Source of the DNA: Misgurnus anguillicaudatus | Taxonomy: Eukaryota; Chordata; Actinopteri; Cypriniformes; Cobitidae | Length of the DNA: 64,000 bases | Direction: 5' to 3' | NCBI RefSeq assembly: GCF_027580225.2 | Contig: NC_073354.2 | Location: 4,812,001-4,876,000 of the forward strand | Shown: positions 16,001-30,900 of the stretch, one piece after another | Layout: the number at the start of each line of letters is the position of its first letter | How positions within the stretch are numbered: position 1 is the first letter of the stretch | Translations under genes and position numbers: made by a program | Notes under the pieces: model-generated | Database searches by the model: none | What the model saw: the letters and a program-made list of their open reading frames with translations, nothing else | Told to the model about the DNA's origin: nothing

Positions 16001-19000
16001 CCTTTAAACAATACAATACAGAAAAACAGTGACATACCTTTAAACAATACAATACAGAAAAACAGTGACATACCTTTAAACAACACAATACAGAAAAACA
16101 GTCACAAACAGATAAACAATACAATACAGAAAAACAGTCACAAACAGATAAACAATACAATACAGAAAAACAGTGACATACCTTTAAACAATACAATACA
16201 GAAAAACAGTCACAAACAGATAAACAATACAATACAGAAAAACAGTGACATACCTTTAAACAACACAATACAGAAAAACAGTGACATACCTTTAAACAAT
16301 ACAATACAGAAAAACAGTCACAAACAGATAAACAATACAATACAGAAAAACAGTGACATACCTTTAAACAACACAATACAGAAAAACAGTGACAAACCTT
16401 TAAACAACACAATACAGAAAAACAGTGACAAACCTTTAAACAATACAATACAGAAAAACAGTGACATACCTTTAAACAATACAATACAGAAAAACAGTCA
16501 CAAACAGATAAACAATACAATACAGAAAAACAGTGACATACCTTTAAACAATACAATACAGAAAAACAGTGACATACCTTTAAACAACACAATACAGAAA
16601 AACAGTCACAAACAGATAAACAATACAATACAGAAAAACAGTGACATACCTTTAAACAACACAATACAGAAAAACAGTGACAAACCTTTAAACAACACAA
16701 TACAGAAAAACAGTGACATACCTTTAAACAATACAATACAGAAAAACAGTGACATACCTTTAAACAATACAATACAGGAAAACAGTGACATACCTTTAAA
16801 CAACACAATACAGGAAAAACAGTGACAAACCTTTAAACAACACAATACAGGAAAAACAGTGACAAACCTTTAAACAACACAATACAGAAAAACAGTGACA
16901 AACCTTTAAACAACACAATACAGGAAAAACAGTGACAAACCTTTAAACAACACAATACAGAAAAACAGTGACAAACCTTTAAACAACACAATACAGAAAA
17001 ACAGTGACAAACCTTTAAACAACACAATACAGAAAAACAGTGACAAACCTTTAAACAACACAATACAGAAAAACAGTGACAAACCTTTAAACAACACAAT
17101 ACAGAAAAACAGTGACATACCTTTAAACAACACAATACAGAAAAACAGTGACAAACCTTTAAACAACACAATACAGAAAAACAGTGACAAACCTTTAAAC
17201 AACACAATACAGAAAAACAGTGACAAACCTTTAAACAACACAATACAGAAAAACAGTCACAAACAGATAAACAATACAATACAGAAAAACAGTGACATAC
17301 CTTTAAACAATACAATACAGGAAAACAGTGACATACCTTTAAACAACACAATACAGAAAAACAGTGACAAACCTTTAAACAATACAATACAGAAAAACAG
17401 TGACAAACCTTTAAACAACACAATACAGAAAAACAGTGACAAACCTTTAAACAATACAATACAGAAAAACAGTGACATACCTTTAAACAACACAATACAG
17501 AAAAACAGTGACAAACCTTTAAACAACACAATACAGAAAAACAGTCACAAACAGATAAACAATACAATACAGAAAAACAGTGACATACCTTTAAACAATA
17601 CAATACAGGAAAACAGTGACATACCTTTAAACAACACAATACAGAAAAACAGTGACAAACCTTTAAACAACACAATACAGAAAAACAGTGACAAACCTTT
17701 AAACAATACAATACAGAAAAACAGTGACATACCTTTAAACAACACAATACAGAAAAACAGTGACAAACCTTTAAACAATACAATACAGAAAAACAGTGAC
17801 ATACCTTTAAACAACACAATACAGAAAAACAGTCACAAACAGATAAACAATACAATACAGAAAAACAGTGACATACCTTTAAACAACACAATACAGAAAA
17901 ACAGTGACAAACCTTTAAACAATACAATACAGAAAAACAGTGACAAACCTTTAAACAACACAATACAGAAAAACAGTGACATACCTTTAAACAACACAAT
18001 ACAGAAAAACAGTGACAAACCTTTAAACAACACAATACAGAAAAACAGTGACATACCTTTAAACAACACAATACAGAAAAACAGTGACAAACCTTTAAAC
18101 AATACAATACAGAAAAACAGTGACAAACCTTTAAACAACACAATACAGAAAAACAGTGACATACCTTTAAACAACACAATACAGAAAAACAGTGACAAAC
18201 CTTTAAACAATACAATACAGAAAAACAGTGACAAACCTTTAAACAATACAATACAGAAAAACAGTGACAAACCTTTAAACAACACAATACAGAAAAACAG
18301 TGACATACCTTTAAACAACACAATACAGAAAAACAGTGACAAACCTTTAAACAACACAATACAGAAAAACAGTGACATACCTTTAAACAACACAATACAG
18401 AAAAACAGTGACAAACCTTTAAACAATACAATACAGAAAAACAGTGACATACCTTTAAACAACACAATACAGAAAAACAGTGACAAACCTTTAAACAATA
18501 CAATACAGAAAAACAGTGACATACCTTTAAACAATACAATACAGAAAAACAGTGACATACCTTTAAACAATACAATACAGAAAAACAGTGACATACCTTT
18601 AAACAATACAATACAGAAAAACAGTGACAAACCTTTAAACAATACAATACAGAAAAACAGTGACAAACCTTTAAACAACACAATACAGAAAAACAGTGAC
18701 ATACCTTTAAACAATACAATACAGAAAAACAGTGACATACCTTTAAACAATACAATACAGAAAAACAGTGACATACCTTTAAACAATACAATACAGAAAA
18801 ACAGTGACATACCTTTAAACAACACAATACAGAAAAACAGTGACAAACCTTTAAACAATACAATACAGAAAAACAGTGACATACCTTTAAACAATACAAT
18901 ACAGAAAAACAGTGACATACCTTTAAACAATACAATACAGAAAAACAGTGACATACCTTTAAACAATACAATACAGAAAAACAGTGACATACCTTTAAAC

Positions 19001-20300
19001 AATACAATACAGAAAAACAGTGACATACCTTTAAACAACACAATACAGAAAAACAGTCACAAACAGATAAACAATACAATACAGAAAAACAGTCACAAAC
19101 AGATAAACAATACAATACAGAAAAACAGTGACATACCTTTAAACAATACAATACAGAAAAACAGTCACAAACAGATAAACAATACAATACAGAAAAACAG
19201 TGACATACCTTTAAACAACACAATACAGAAAAACAGTGACATACCTTTAAACAATACAATACAGAAAAACAGTCACAAACAGATAAACAATACAATACAG
19301 AAAAACAGTGACATACCTTTAAACAACACAATACAGAAAAACAGTGACAAACCTTTAAACAACACAATACAGAAAAACAGTGACAAACCTTTAAACAATA
19401 CAATACAGAAAAACAGTGACATACCTTTAAACAATACAATACAGAAAAACAGTCACAAACAGATAAACAATACAATACAGAAAAACAGTGACATACCTTT
19501 AAACAATACAATACAGAAAAACAGTGACATACCTTTAAACAACACAATACAGAAAAACAGTCACAAACAGATAAACAATACAATACAGAAAAACAGTGAC
19601 ATACCTTTAAACAATACAATACAGGAAAACAGTGACATACCTTTAAACAATACAATACAGAAAAACAGTGACATACCTTTAAACAACACAATACAGAAAA
19701 ACAGTCACAAACAGATAAACAATACAATACAGAAAAACAGTCACAAACAGATAAACAATACAATACAGAAAAACAGTGACATACCTTTAAACAATACAAT
19801 ACAGAAAAACAGTCACAAACAGATAAACAATACAATACAGAAAAACAGTGACATACCTTTAAACAACACAATACAGAAAAACAGTGACATACCTTTAAAC
19901 AATACAATACAGAAAAACAGTCACAAACAGATAAACAATACAATACAGAAAAACAGTGACATACCTTTAAACAACACAATACAGAAAAACAGTGACAAAC
20001 CTTTAAACAACACAATACAGAAAAACAGTGACAAACCTTTAAACAATACAATACAGAAAAACAGTGACATACCTTTAAACAATACAATACAGAAAAACAG
20101 TCACAAACAGATAAACAATACAATACAGAAAAACAGTGACATACCTTTAAACAATACAATACAGAAAAACAGTGACATACCTTTAAACAACACAATACAG
20201 AAAAACAGTCACAAACAGATAAACAATACAATACAGAAAAACAGTGACATACCTTTAAACAATACAATACAGGAAAACAGTGACATACCTTTAAACAACA
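10028..20300. repeat. 18-unit (648-bp) higher-order motif beginning with two adjacent S units
   Basis: Two S units in a row, then a fixed order of common and S units (S S K S K K S K K K K S K K S), start at GTCAC positions 10028, 16101, 19056 and 19704. The last two copies are tandem, exactly 648 bp = 18 x 36 apart. The TACC/AACC and AAT/AAC states of the K units agree between copies over about 15 units. Copies diverge beyond that length. Another S-S pair sits near 11,216 but with different neighbours. Confidence 0.85.
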
Positions 20301-21130
20301 CAATACAGGAAAAACAGTGACAAACCTTTAAACAACACAATACAGGAAAAACAGTGACAAACCTTTAAACAACACAATACAGAAAAACAGTGACAAACCT
20401 TTAAACAACACAATACAGGAAAAACAGTGACAAACCTTTAAACAACACAATACAGAAAAACAGTGACAAACCTTTAAACAACACAATACAGAAAAACAGT
20501 GACAAACCTTTAAACAACACAATACAGAAAAACAGTGACAAACCTTTAAACAACACAATACAGAAAAACAGTGACAAACCTTTAAACAACACAATACAGA
20601 AAAACAGTGACATACCTTTAAACAACACAATACAGAAAAACAGTGACAAACCTTTAAACAACACAATACAGAAAAACAGTCACAAACAGATAAACAACAC
20701 AATACAGAAAAACAGTGACAAACCTTTAAACAACACAATACAGAAAAACAGTCACAAACAGATAAACAATACAATACAGAAAAACAGTGACATACCTTTA
20801 AACAATACAATACAGAAAAACAGTCACAAACCTTTAAACAACACAATACAGAAAAACAGTGACATACCTTTAAACAACACAATACAGAAAAACAGTGACA
20901 AACCTTTAAACAACACAATACAGAAAAACAATGACATACCTTTAAACAATACAATACAGAAAAACAGTGACATACCTTTAAACAACACAATACAGAAAAA
21001 CAGTGACATACCTTTAAACAATACAATACAGAAAAACAGTGACAAACCTTTAAACAACACAATACAGAAAAACAGTGACATACCTTTAAACAACACAATA
21101 CAGAAAAACAGTGACAAACCTTTAAACAAC
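11924..21130. repeat. Segmental copies offset by 4,885 bp and 3,495 bp
   Basis: A signature of closely spaced GAAAAACAG 37-mers, followed by a run of ACAAACC/CAACAC 36-mers with a single ACATACC unit inside, starts at about 11,925, 16,810 and 20,305. The first two copies match unit for unit over at least 430 bp at a constant offset of 4,885 bp. They then differ by whole-unit gains or losses. The third begins the same way and is one to two units shorter in the homogeneous run. Confidence 0.85.
15178..15198. repeat. Internally deleted unit (21 bp)
   Basis: Here CAGTGACACAATACAG replaces the normal unit, so about 15 bp between CAGTGAC and the CACAATACAG block are missing. The next unit is an S unit. 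The deletion preserves a multiple of three. Confidence 0.9.
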
Positions 21131-23990
21131 ACAATACAGGAAAAACAGTGACAAACCTTTAAACAATACAATACAGAAAAACAGTGACATACCTTTAAAC
21201 AATACAATACAGAAAAACAGTGACAAACCTTTAAACAACACAATACAGGAAAAACAGTGACAAACCTTTAAACAATACAATACAGGAAAAACAGTGACAT
21301 ACCTTTAAACAATACAATACAGAAAAACAGTGACAAACCTTTAAACAATACAATACAGGAAAAACAGTGACATACCTTTAAACAATACAATACAGGAAAA
21401 ACAGTGACAAACCTTTAAACAACACAATACAGGAAAAACAGTGACATACCTTTAAACAATACAATACAGAAAAACAGTGACAAACCTTTAAACAACACAA
21501 TACAGGAAAAACAGTGACAAACCTTTAAACAACACAATACAGGAAAAACAGTGACAAACCTTTAAACAATACAATACAGAAAAACAGTGACAAACCTTTA
21601 AACATCACAATACAGAAAAACAGTGACAAACCTTTAAACAATACAATACAGGAAAAACAGTGACAAACCTTTAAACAACACAATACAGGAAAAACAGTGA
21701 CAAACCTTTAAACATCACAATACAGGAAAAACAGTGACAAACCTTTAAACAATACAATACAGAAAAACAGTGACAAACCTTTAAACATCACAATACAGAA
21801 AAACAGTGACAAACCTTTAAACAATACAATACAGAAAAACAGTGACATACCTTTAAACAATACAATACAGAAAAACAGTGACAAACCTTTAAACAATACA
21901 ATACAGGAAAAACAGTGACATACCTTTAAACAATACAATACAGAAAAACAGTGACAAACCTTTAAACAATACAATACAGGAAAAACAGTGACAAACCTTT
22001 AAACAATACAATACAGAAAAACAGTGACATACCTTTAAACAATACAATACAGAAAAACAGTGACAAACCTTTAAACAATACAATACAGAAAAACAGTGAC
22101 AAACCTTTAAACATCACAATACAGAAAAACAGTGACAAACCTTTAAACAATACAATACAGAAAAACAGTGACATACCTTTAAACAATACAATACAGAAAA
22201 ACAGTGACAAACCTTTAAACAATACAATACAGAAAAACAGTGACAAACCTTTAAACATCACAATACAGAAAAACAGTGACATACCTTTAAACAATACAAT
22301 ACAGAAAAACAGTGACATACCTTTAAACAATACAATACAGAAAAACAGTGACAAACCTTTAAACAATACAATACAGGAAAAACAGTGACATACCTTTAAA
22401 CAATACAATACAGAAAAACAGTGACAAACCTTTAAACAACACAATACAGAAAAACAGTGACAAACCTTTAAACAATACAATACAGGAAAAACAGTGACAT
22501 ACCTTTAAACAATACAATACAGAAAAACAGTGACAAACCTTTAAACAATACAATACAGGAAAAACAGTGACATACCTTTAAACAACACAATACAGAAAAA
22601 CAGTGACAAACCTTTAAACAACACAATACAGGAAAAACAGTGACAAACCTTTAAACAACACAATACAGGAAAAACAGTGACAAACCTTTAAACAACACAA
22701 TACAGGAAAAACAGTGACATACCTTTAAACAATACAATACAGAAAAACAGTGACAAACCTTTAAACAACACAATACAGGAAAAACAGTGACAAACCTTTA
22801 AACAACACAATACAGGAAAAACAGTGACAAACCTTTAAACAATACAATACAGGAAAAACAGTGACAAACCTTTAAACAACACAATACAGAAAAACAGTGA
22901 CATACCTTTAAACAACACAATACAGAAAAACAGTGACAAACCTTTAAACAATACAATACAGAAAAACAGTGACAAACCTTTAAACAACACAATACAGGAA
23001 AAACAGTGACAAACCTTTAAACAACACAATACAGGAAAAACAGTGACAAACCTTTAAACAATACAATACAGAAAAACAGTGACATACCTTTAAACAATAC
23101 AATACAGAAAAACAGTGACAAACCTTTAAACAACACAATACAGAAAAACAGTGACAAACCTTTAAACAATACAATACAGGAAAAACAGTGACAAACCTTT
23201 AAACAACACAATACAGGAAAAACAGTGACAAACCTTTAAACAATACAATACAGAAAAACAGTGACAAACCTTTAAACAATACAATACAGAAAAACAGTGA
23301 CAAACCTTTAAACAATACAATACAGAAAAACAGTGACATACCTTTAAACAATACAATACAGAAAAACAGTGACATACCTTTAAACAATACAATACAGAAA
23401 AACAGTGACAAACCTTTAAACAATACAATACAGAAAAACAGTGACAAACCTTTAAACAATACAATACAGAAAAACAGTGACATACCTTTAAACAATACAA
23501 TACAGAAAAACAGTGACAAACCTTTAAACAATACAATACAGAAAAACAGTGACATACCTTTAAACAATACAATACAGAAAAACAGTGACAAACCTTTAAA
23601 CAATACAATACAGGAAAAACAGTGACAAACCTTTAAACAATACAATACAGGAAAAACAGAGACAAATATTTACACAATACAATACAGGAAAAACAGTGAC
23701 ATACCTTTAAACAATACAATACAGAAAAACAGTGACAAACCTTTAAACAACACAATACAGGAAAAACAGTGACAAACCTTTAAACAATACAATACAGAAA
23801 AACAGTGACATACCTTTAAACAATACAATACAGAAAAACAGTGACAAACCTTTAAACAACACAATACAGGAAAAACAGTGACAAATATTTAAACAATACA
23901 ATACAGAAAAACAGTGACAAACCTTTAAACAATACAATACAGAAAAACAGTGACAAACCTTTAAACAACACAATACAGGAAAAACAGTGA
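21130..23990. repeat. Array domain 2: mixed 36/37-mers
   Basis: S units are gone and GAAAAACAG 37-mers become frequent. They alternate with one to several 36-mers and give 73-, 109- and 145-bp composite periods. Rare CATCACAATACAG units occur near 21604, 21714, 21784, 22110 and 22255. Confidence 0.85.
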
Positions 23991-26900
23991 CAAATATTTA
24001 AACAATACAATACAGAAAAACAGTGACAAACCTTTAAACAATACAATACAGAAAAACAGTGACATACCTTTAAACAATACAATACAGAAAAACAGTGACA
24101 TACCTTTAAACAACACAATACAGAAAAACAGTGACATACCTTTAAACAATACAATACAGAAAAACAGTGACATACCTTTAAACAATACAATACAGAAAAA
24201 CAGTGACATACCTTTAAACAATACAATACAGAAAAACAGTGACATACCTTTAAACAACACAATACAGGAAAACAGTGACAAACCTTTAAACAATACAATA
24301 CAGAAAAACAGTGACATACCTTTAAACAATACAATACAGAAAAACAGTGACAAACCTTTAAACAACACAATACAGAAAAACAGTGACATACCTTTAAACA
24401 ACACAATACAGAAAAACAGTGACATACCTTTAAACAACACAATACAGAAAAACAGTGACATACCTTTAAACAATACAATACAGAAAAACAGTGACATACC
24501 TTTAAACAATACAATACAGAAAAACAGTGACATACCTTTAAACAACACAATACAGAAAAACAGTGACAAACCTTTAAACAATACAATACAGAAAAACAGT
24601 GACATACCTTTAAACAACACAATACAGAAAAACAGTGACATACCTTTAAACAATACAATACAGAAAAACAGTGACATACCTTTAAACAACACAATACAGA
24701 AAAACAGTGACAAACCTTTAAACAACACAATACAGAAAAACAGTGACATACCTTTAAACAACACAATACAGAAAAACAGTGACATACCTTTAAACAACAC
24801 AATACAGAAAAACAGTGACATACCTTTAAACAATACAATACAGAAAAACAGTGACAAACCTTTAAACAACACAATACAGAAAAACAGTGACATACCTTTA
24901 AACAACACAATACAGAAAAACAGTGACAAACCTTTAAACAACACAATACAGAAAAACAGTGACAAACCTTTAAACAACACAATACAGAAAAACAGTGACA
25001 TACCTTTAAACAACACAATACAGAAAAACAGTGACATACCTTTAAACAACACAATACAGAAAAACAGTGACATACCTTTAAACAATACAATACAGAAAAA
25101 CAGTGACAAACCTTTAAACAACACAATACAGAAAAACAGTGACAAACCTTTAAACAACACAATACAGAAAAACAGTGACAAACCTTTAAACAACACAATA
25201 CAGAAAAACAGTGACATACCTTTAAACAACACAATACAGAAAAACAGTGACATACCTTTAAACAACACAATACAGGAAAACAGTGACATACCTTTAAACA
25301 ACACAATACAGAAAAACAGTGACAAACCTTTAAACAACACAATACAGAAAAACAGTGACATACCTTTAAACAACACAATACAGAAAAACAGTGACATACC
25401 TTTAAACAACACAATACAGAAAAACAGTGACATACCTTTAAACAACACAATACAGAAAAACAGTGACAAACCTTTAAACAACACAATACAGGAAAAACAG
25501 TGACAAACCTTTAAACAACACAATACAGGAAAAACAGTGACAAACCTTTAAACAACACAATACAGGAAAAACAGTGACAAACCTTTAAACAACACAATAC
25601 AGGAAAAACAGTGACAAACCTTTAAACAATACAATACAGGAAAAACAGTGACATACCTTTAAACAACACAATACAGGAAAAACAGTGACAAACCTTTAAA
25701 CAACACAATACAGGAAAAACAGTGACAAACCTTTAAACAATACAATACAGAAAAACAGTGACAAACCTTTAAACATCACAATACAGGAAAAACAGTGACA
25801 TACCTTTAAACAATACAATACAGGAAAAACAGTGACAAACCTTTAAACAATACAATACAGAAAAACAGTGACAAACCTTTAAACATCACAATACAGGAAA
25901 AACAGTGACATACCTTTAAACAACACAATACAGGAAAAACAGTGACAAACCTTTAAACAACACAATACAGGAAAAACAGTGACAAACCTTTAAACAACAC
26001 AATACAGGAAAAACAGTGACAAACCTTTAAACAATACAATACAGAAAAACAGTGACAAACCTTTAAACATCACAATACAGGAAAAACAGTGACATACCTT
26101 TAAACAATACAATACAGGAAAAACAGTGACAAACCTTTAAACAACACAATACAGGAAAAACAGTGACATACCTTTAAACAATACAATACAGAAAAACAGT
26201 GACAAACCTTTAAACAACACAATACAGGAAAAACAGTGACAAACCTTTAAACAACACAATACAGGAAAAACAGTGACAAACCTTTAAACAATACAATACA
26301 GAAAAACAGTGACATACCTTTAAACAATACAATACAGAAAAACAGTGACAAACCTTTAAACAACACAATACAGGAAAAACAGTGACAAACCTTTAAACAA
26401 TACAATACAGGAAAAACAGTGACATACCTTTAAACAATACAATACAGAAAAACAGTGACAAACCTTTAAACAATACAATACAGGAAAAACAGTGACATAC
26501 CTTTAAACAATACAATACAGGAAAAACAGTGACAAACCTTTAAACAACACAATACAGGAAAAACAGTGACATACCTTTAAACAATACAATACAGAAAAAC
26601 AGTGACAAACCTTTAAACAACACAATACAGGAAAAACAGTGACAAACCTTTAAACAACACAATACAGGAAAAACAGTGACAAACCTTTAAACAATACAAT
26701 ACAGGAAAAACAGTGACAAACCTTTAAACAACACAATACAGAAAAACAGTGACATACCTTTAAACAACACAATACAGAAAAACAGTGACAAACCTTTAAA
26801 CAATACAATACAGAAAAACAGTGACAAACCTTTAAACAATACAATACAGGAAAAACAGTGACAAACCTTTAAACAACACAATACAGGAAAAACAGTGACA

Positions 26901-27990
26901 AACCTTTAAACAATACAATACAGAAAAACAGTGACAAACCTTTAAACAACACAATACAGAAAAACAGTGACAAACCTTTAAACAATACAATACAGGAAAA
27001 ACAGTGACAAACCTTTAAACAACACAATACAGGAAAAACAGTGACAAACCTTTAAACAATACAATACAGAAAAACAGTGACAAACCTTTAAACAATACAA
27101 TACAGAAAAACAGTGACAAACCTTTAAACAATACAATACAGAAAAACAGTGACAAACCTTTAAACAATACAATACAGGAAAAACAGTGACAAACCTTTAA
27201 ACAACACAATACAGGAAAAACAGTGACAAACCTTTAAACAATACAATACAGAAAAACAGTGACAAACCTTTAAACAATACAATACAGAAAAACAGTGACA
27301 AACCTTTAAACAATACAATACAGAAAAACAGTGACAAACCTTTAAACAATACAATACAGGAAAAACAGTGACAAACCTTTAAACAATACAATACAGAAAA
27401 ACAGTGACAAACCTTTAAACAATACAATACAGAAAAACAGTGACAAACCTTTAAACAATACAATACAGAAAAACAGTGACAAACCTTTAAACAATACAAT
27501 ACAGGAAAAACAGTGACAAACCTTTAAACAATACAATACAGGAAAAACAGTGACATACCTTTAAACAATACAATACAGAAAAACAGTGACAAACCTTTAA
27601 ACAACACAATACAGGAAAAACAGTGACAAACCTTTAAACAATACAATACAGAAAAACAGTGACATACCTTTAAACAATACAATACAGAAAAACAGTGACA
27701 AACCTTTAAACAACACAATACAGGAAAAACAGTGACAAATATTTAAACAATACAATACAGAAAAACAGTGACAAACCTTTAAACAATACAATACAGAAAA
27801 ACAGTGACAAACCTTTAAACAACACAATACAGGAAAAACAGTGACAAATATTTAAACAATACAATACAGAAAAACAGTGACAAACCTTTAAACAATACAA
27901 TACAGAAAAACAGTGACATACCTTTAAACAATACAATACAGAAAAACAGTGACAAATATTTAAACAATACAATACAGGAAAAACAGTGAC
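22780..27990. repeat. Segmental duplication offset by about 3,853 bp
   Basis: The order of 37-mers, 36-mers, TACC/AACC and AAT/AAC states at about 22,800-23,990 is largely repeated at about 26,650-27,845. Matching landmarks are offset by 3,852-3,854 bp; for example, 37-mer positions at 23,670, 23,743 and 23,852 correspond to 27,524, 27,597 and 27,706. The DNA between the copies includes the pure 36-mer block at 24.0-25.49 kb and a tract rich in 37-mers. Confidence 0.75.
23998..25491. repeat. Pure 36-mer block inside the mixed domain
   Basis: About 1.5 kb of uninterrupted 36-mers (about 41 units) is flanked on both sides by 37-mer-rich sequence. Its units are like those of domain 1 (ACATACC and CAACAC are frequent) but have no S units. 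This looks like a locally amplified or transposed block of the left-type array. Confidence 0.85.
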
Positions 27991-30900
27991 ATACCTTTAA
28001 ACAATACAATACAGAAAAACAGTGACATACCTTTAAACAATACAATACAGAAAAACAGTGACATACCTTTAAACAATACAATACAGAAAAACAGTGACAT
28101 ACCTTTAAACAATACAATACAGAAAAACAGTGACATACCTTTAAACAATACAATACAGAAAAACAGTGACATACCTTTAAACAACACAATACAGGAAAAA
28201 CAGTGACATACCTTTAAACAATACAATACAGAAAAACAGTGACAAACCTTTAAACAATACAATACAGAAAAACAGTGACAAACCTTTAAACAACACAATA
28301 CAGGAAAAACAGTGACATACCTTTAAACAATACAATACAGAAAAACAGTGACAAACCTTTAAACAATACAATACAGAAAAACAGTGACAAACCTTTAAAC
28401 AACACAATACAGGAAAAACAGTGACATACCTTTAAACAACACAATACAGGAAAAACAGTGACATACCTTTAAACAATACAATACAGAAAAACAGTGACAT
28501 ACCTTTAAACAATACAATACAGAAAAACAGTGACATACCTTTAAACAACACAATACAGGAAAAACAGTGACATACCTTTAAACAATACAATACAGAAAAA
28601 CAGTGACAAACCTTTAAACAATACAATACAGAAAAACAGTGACATACCTTTAAACAATACAATACAGAAAAACAGTGACATACCTTTAAACAATACAATA
28701 CAGGAAAAACAGTGACATACCTTTAAACAATACAATACAGAAAAACAGTGACATACCTTTAAACAATACAATACAGAAAAACAGTGACAAACCTTTAAAC
28801 AATACAATACAGAAAAACAGTGACATACCTTTAAACAACACAATACAGAAAAACAGTGACAAACCTTTAAACAACACAATACAGGAAAAACAGTGACAAA
28901 CCTTTAAACAACACAATACAGGAAAAACAGTGACAAACCTTTAAACAATACAATACAGGAAAAACAGTGACAAACCTTTAAACAACACAATACAGAAAAA
29001 CAGTGACAAACCTTTAAACAATACAATACAGAAAAACAGTGACAAACCTTTAAACAATACAATACAGAAAAACAGTGACAAACCTTTAAACAATACAATA
29101 CAGAAAAACAGTGACAAACCTTTAAACAATACAATACAGGAAAAACAGTGACAAACCTTTAAACAATACAATACAGGAAAAACAGTGACAAACCTTTAAA
29201 CAATACAATACAGGAAAAACAGTGACAAACCTTTAAACAATACAATACAGAAAAACAGTGACAAACCTTTAAACAATACAATACAGGAAAAACAGTGACA
29301 AACCTTTAAACAATACAATACAGGAAAAACAGTGACAAACCTTTAAACAATACAATACAGGAAAAACAGTGACATACCTTTAAACAATACAATACAGGAA
29401 AAACAGTGACAAACCTTTAAACAATACAATACAGGAAAAACAGTGACAAACCTTTAAACAATACAATACAGGAAAAACAGTGACAAACCTTTAAACAATA
29501 CAATACAGAAAAACAGTGACAAACCTTTAAACAACACAATACAGGAAAAACAGTGACAAACCTTTAAACAATACAATACAGGAAAAACAGTGACAAACCT
29601 TTAAACAATACAATACAGGAAAAACAGTGACAAACCTTTAAACAATACAATACAGAAAAACAGTGACAAACCTTTAAACAATACAATACAGGAAAAACAG
29701 TGACAAACCTTTAAACAATACAATACAGGAAAAACAGTGACAAACCTTTAAACAATACAATACAGGAAAAACAGTGACAAACCTTTAAACAATACAATAC
29801 AGAAAAACAGTGACAAACCTTTAAACAATACAATACAGGAAAAACAGTGACAAACCTTTAAACAATACAATACAGAAAAACAGTGACAAACCTTTAAACA
29901 ATACAATACAGGAAAAACAGTGACAAACCTTTAAACAATACAATACAGGAAAAACAGTGACAAACCTTTAAACAATACAATACAGGAAAAACAGTGACAT
30001 ACCTTTAAACAATACAATACAGGAAAAACAGTGACAAACCTTTAAACAACACAATACAGGAAAAACAGTGACAAACCTTTAAACAACACAATACAGGAAA
30101 AACAGTGACAAACCTTTAAACAATACAATACAGGAAAAACAGTGACAAACCTTTAAACAATACAATACAGGAAAAACAGTGACATACCTTTAAACAATAC
30201 AATACAGAAAAACAGTGACAAACCTTTAAACAATACAATACAGGAAAAACAGTGACAAACCTTTAAACAATACAATACAGAAAAACAGTGACAAACCTTT
30301 AAACAACACAATACAGGAAAAACAGTGACAAACCTTTAAACAATACAATACAGGAAAAACAGTGACAAACCTTTAAACAATACAATACAGGAAAAACAGT
30401 GACAAACCTTTAAACAATACAATACAGAAAAACAGTGACAAACCTTTAAACAATACAATACAGGAAAAACAGTGACAAACCTTTAAACAATACAATACAG
30501 GAAAAACAGTGACAAACCTTTAAACAATACAATACAGGAAAAACAGTGACAAACCTTTAAACAATACAATACAGGAAAAACAGTGACAAACCTTTAAACA
30601 ACACAATACAGGAAAAACAGTGACAAACCTTTAAACAATACAATACAGAAAAACAGTGACAAACCTTTAAACAATACAATACAGGAAAAACAGTGACAAA
30701 CCTTTAAACAACACAATACAGGAAAAACAGTGACAAACCTTTAAACAATACAATACAGAAAAACAGTGACAAACCTTTAAACAATACAATACAGGAAAAA
30801 CAGTGACAAACCTTTAAACAATACAATACAGAAAAACAGTGACAAACCTTTAAACAATACAATACAGAAAAACAGTGACAAACCTTTAAACAATACAATA

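Larger units (their letters stand above)
1..20840. repeat. Array domain 1: mostly 36-mers with interspersed 'S' variant units
   Basis: In this part nearly all units are exactly 36 bp, and a distinct variant is interspersed. It carries GTCAC in place of GTGAC and CAGATAAAC in place of CCTTTAAAC. The first full S unit is 143-178 and the last 20744-20779. I saw no S unit to the right of about 20.84 kb. S units recur at non-random spacing, often followed by fixed strings of TACC/AACC and AAT/AAC units, which is the basis of the higher-order repeats listed separately. 37-mers occur mainly at 480-560, 1365-1930, around 4110, around 8580, and near 11.93, 12.05, 12.98, 16.82, 16.93, 20.3 and 20.4 kb. 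Confidence 0.9.
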
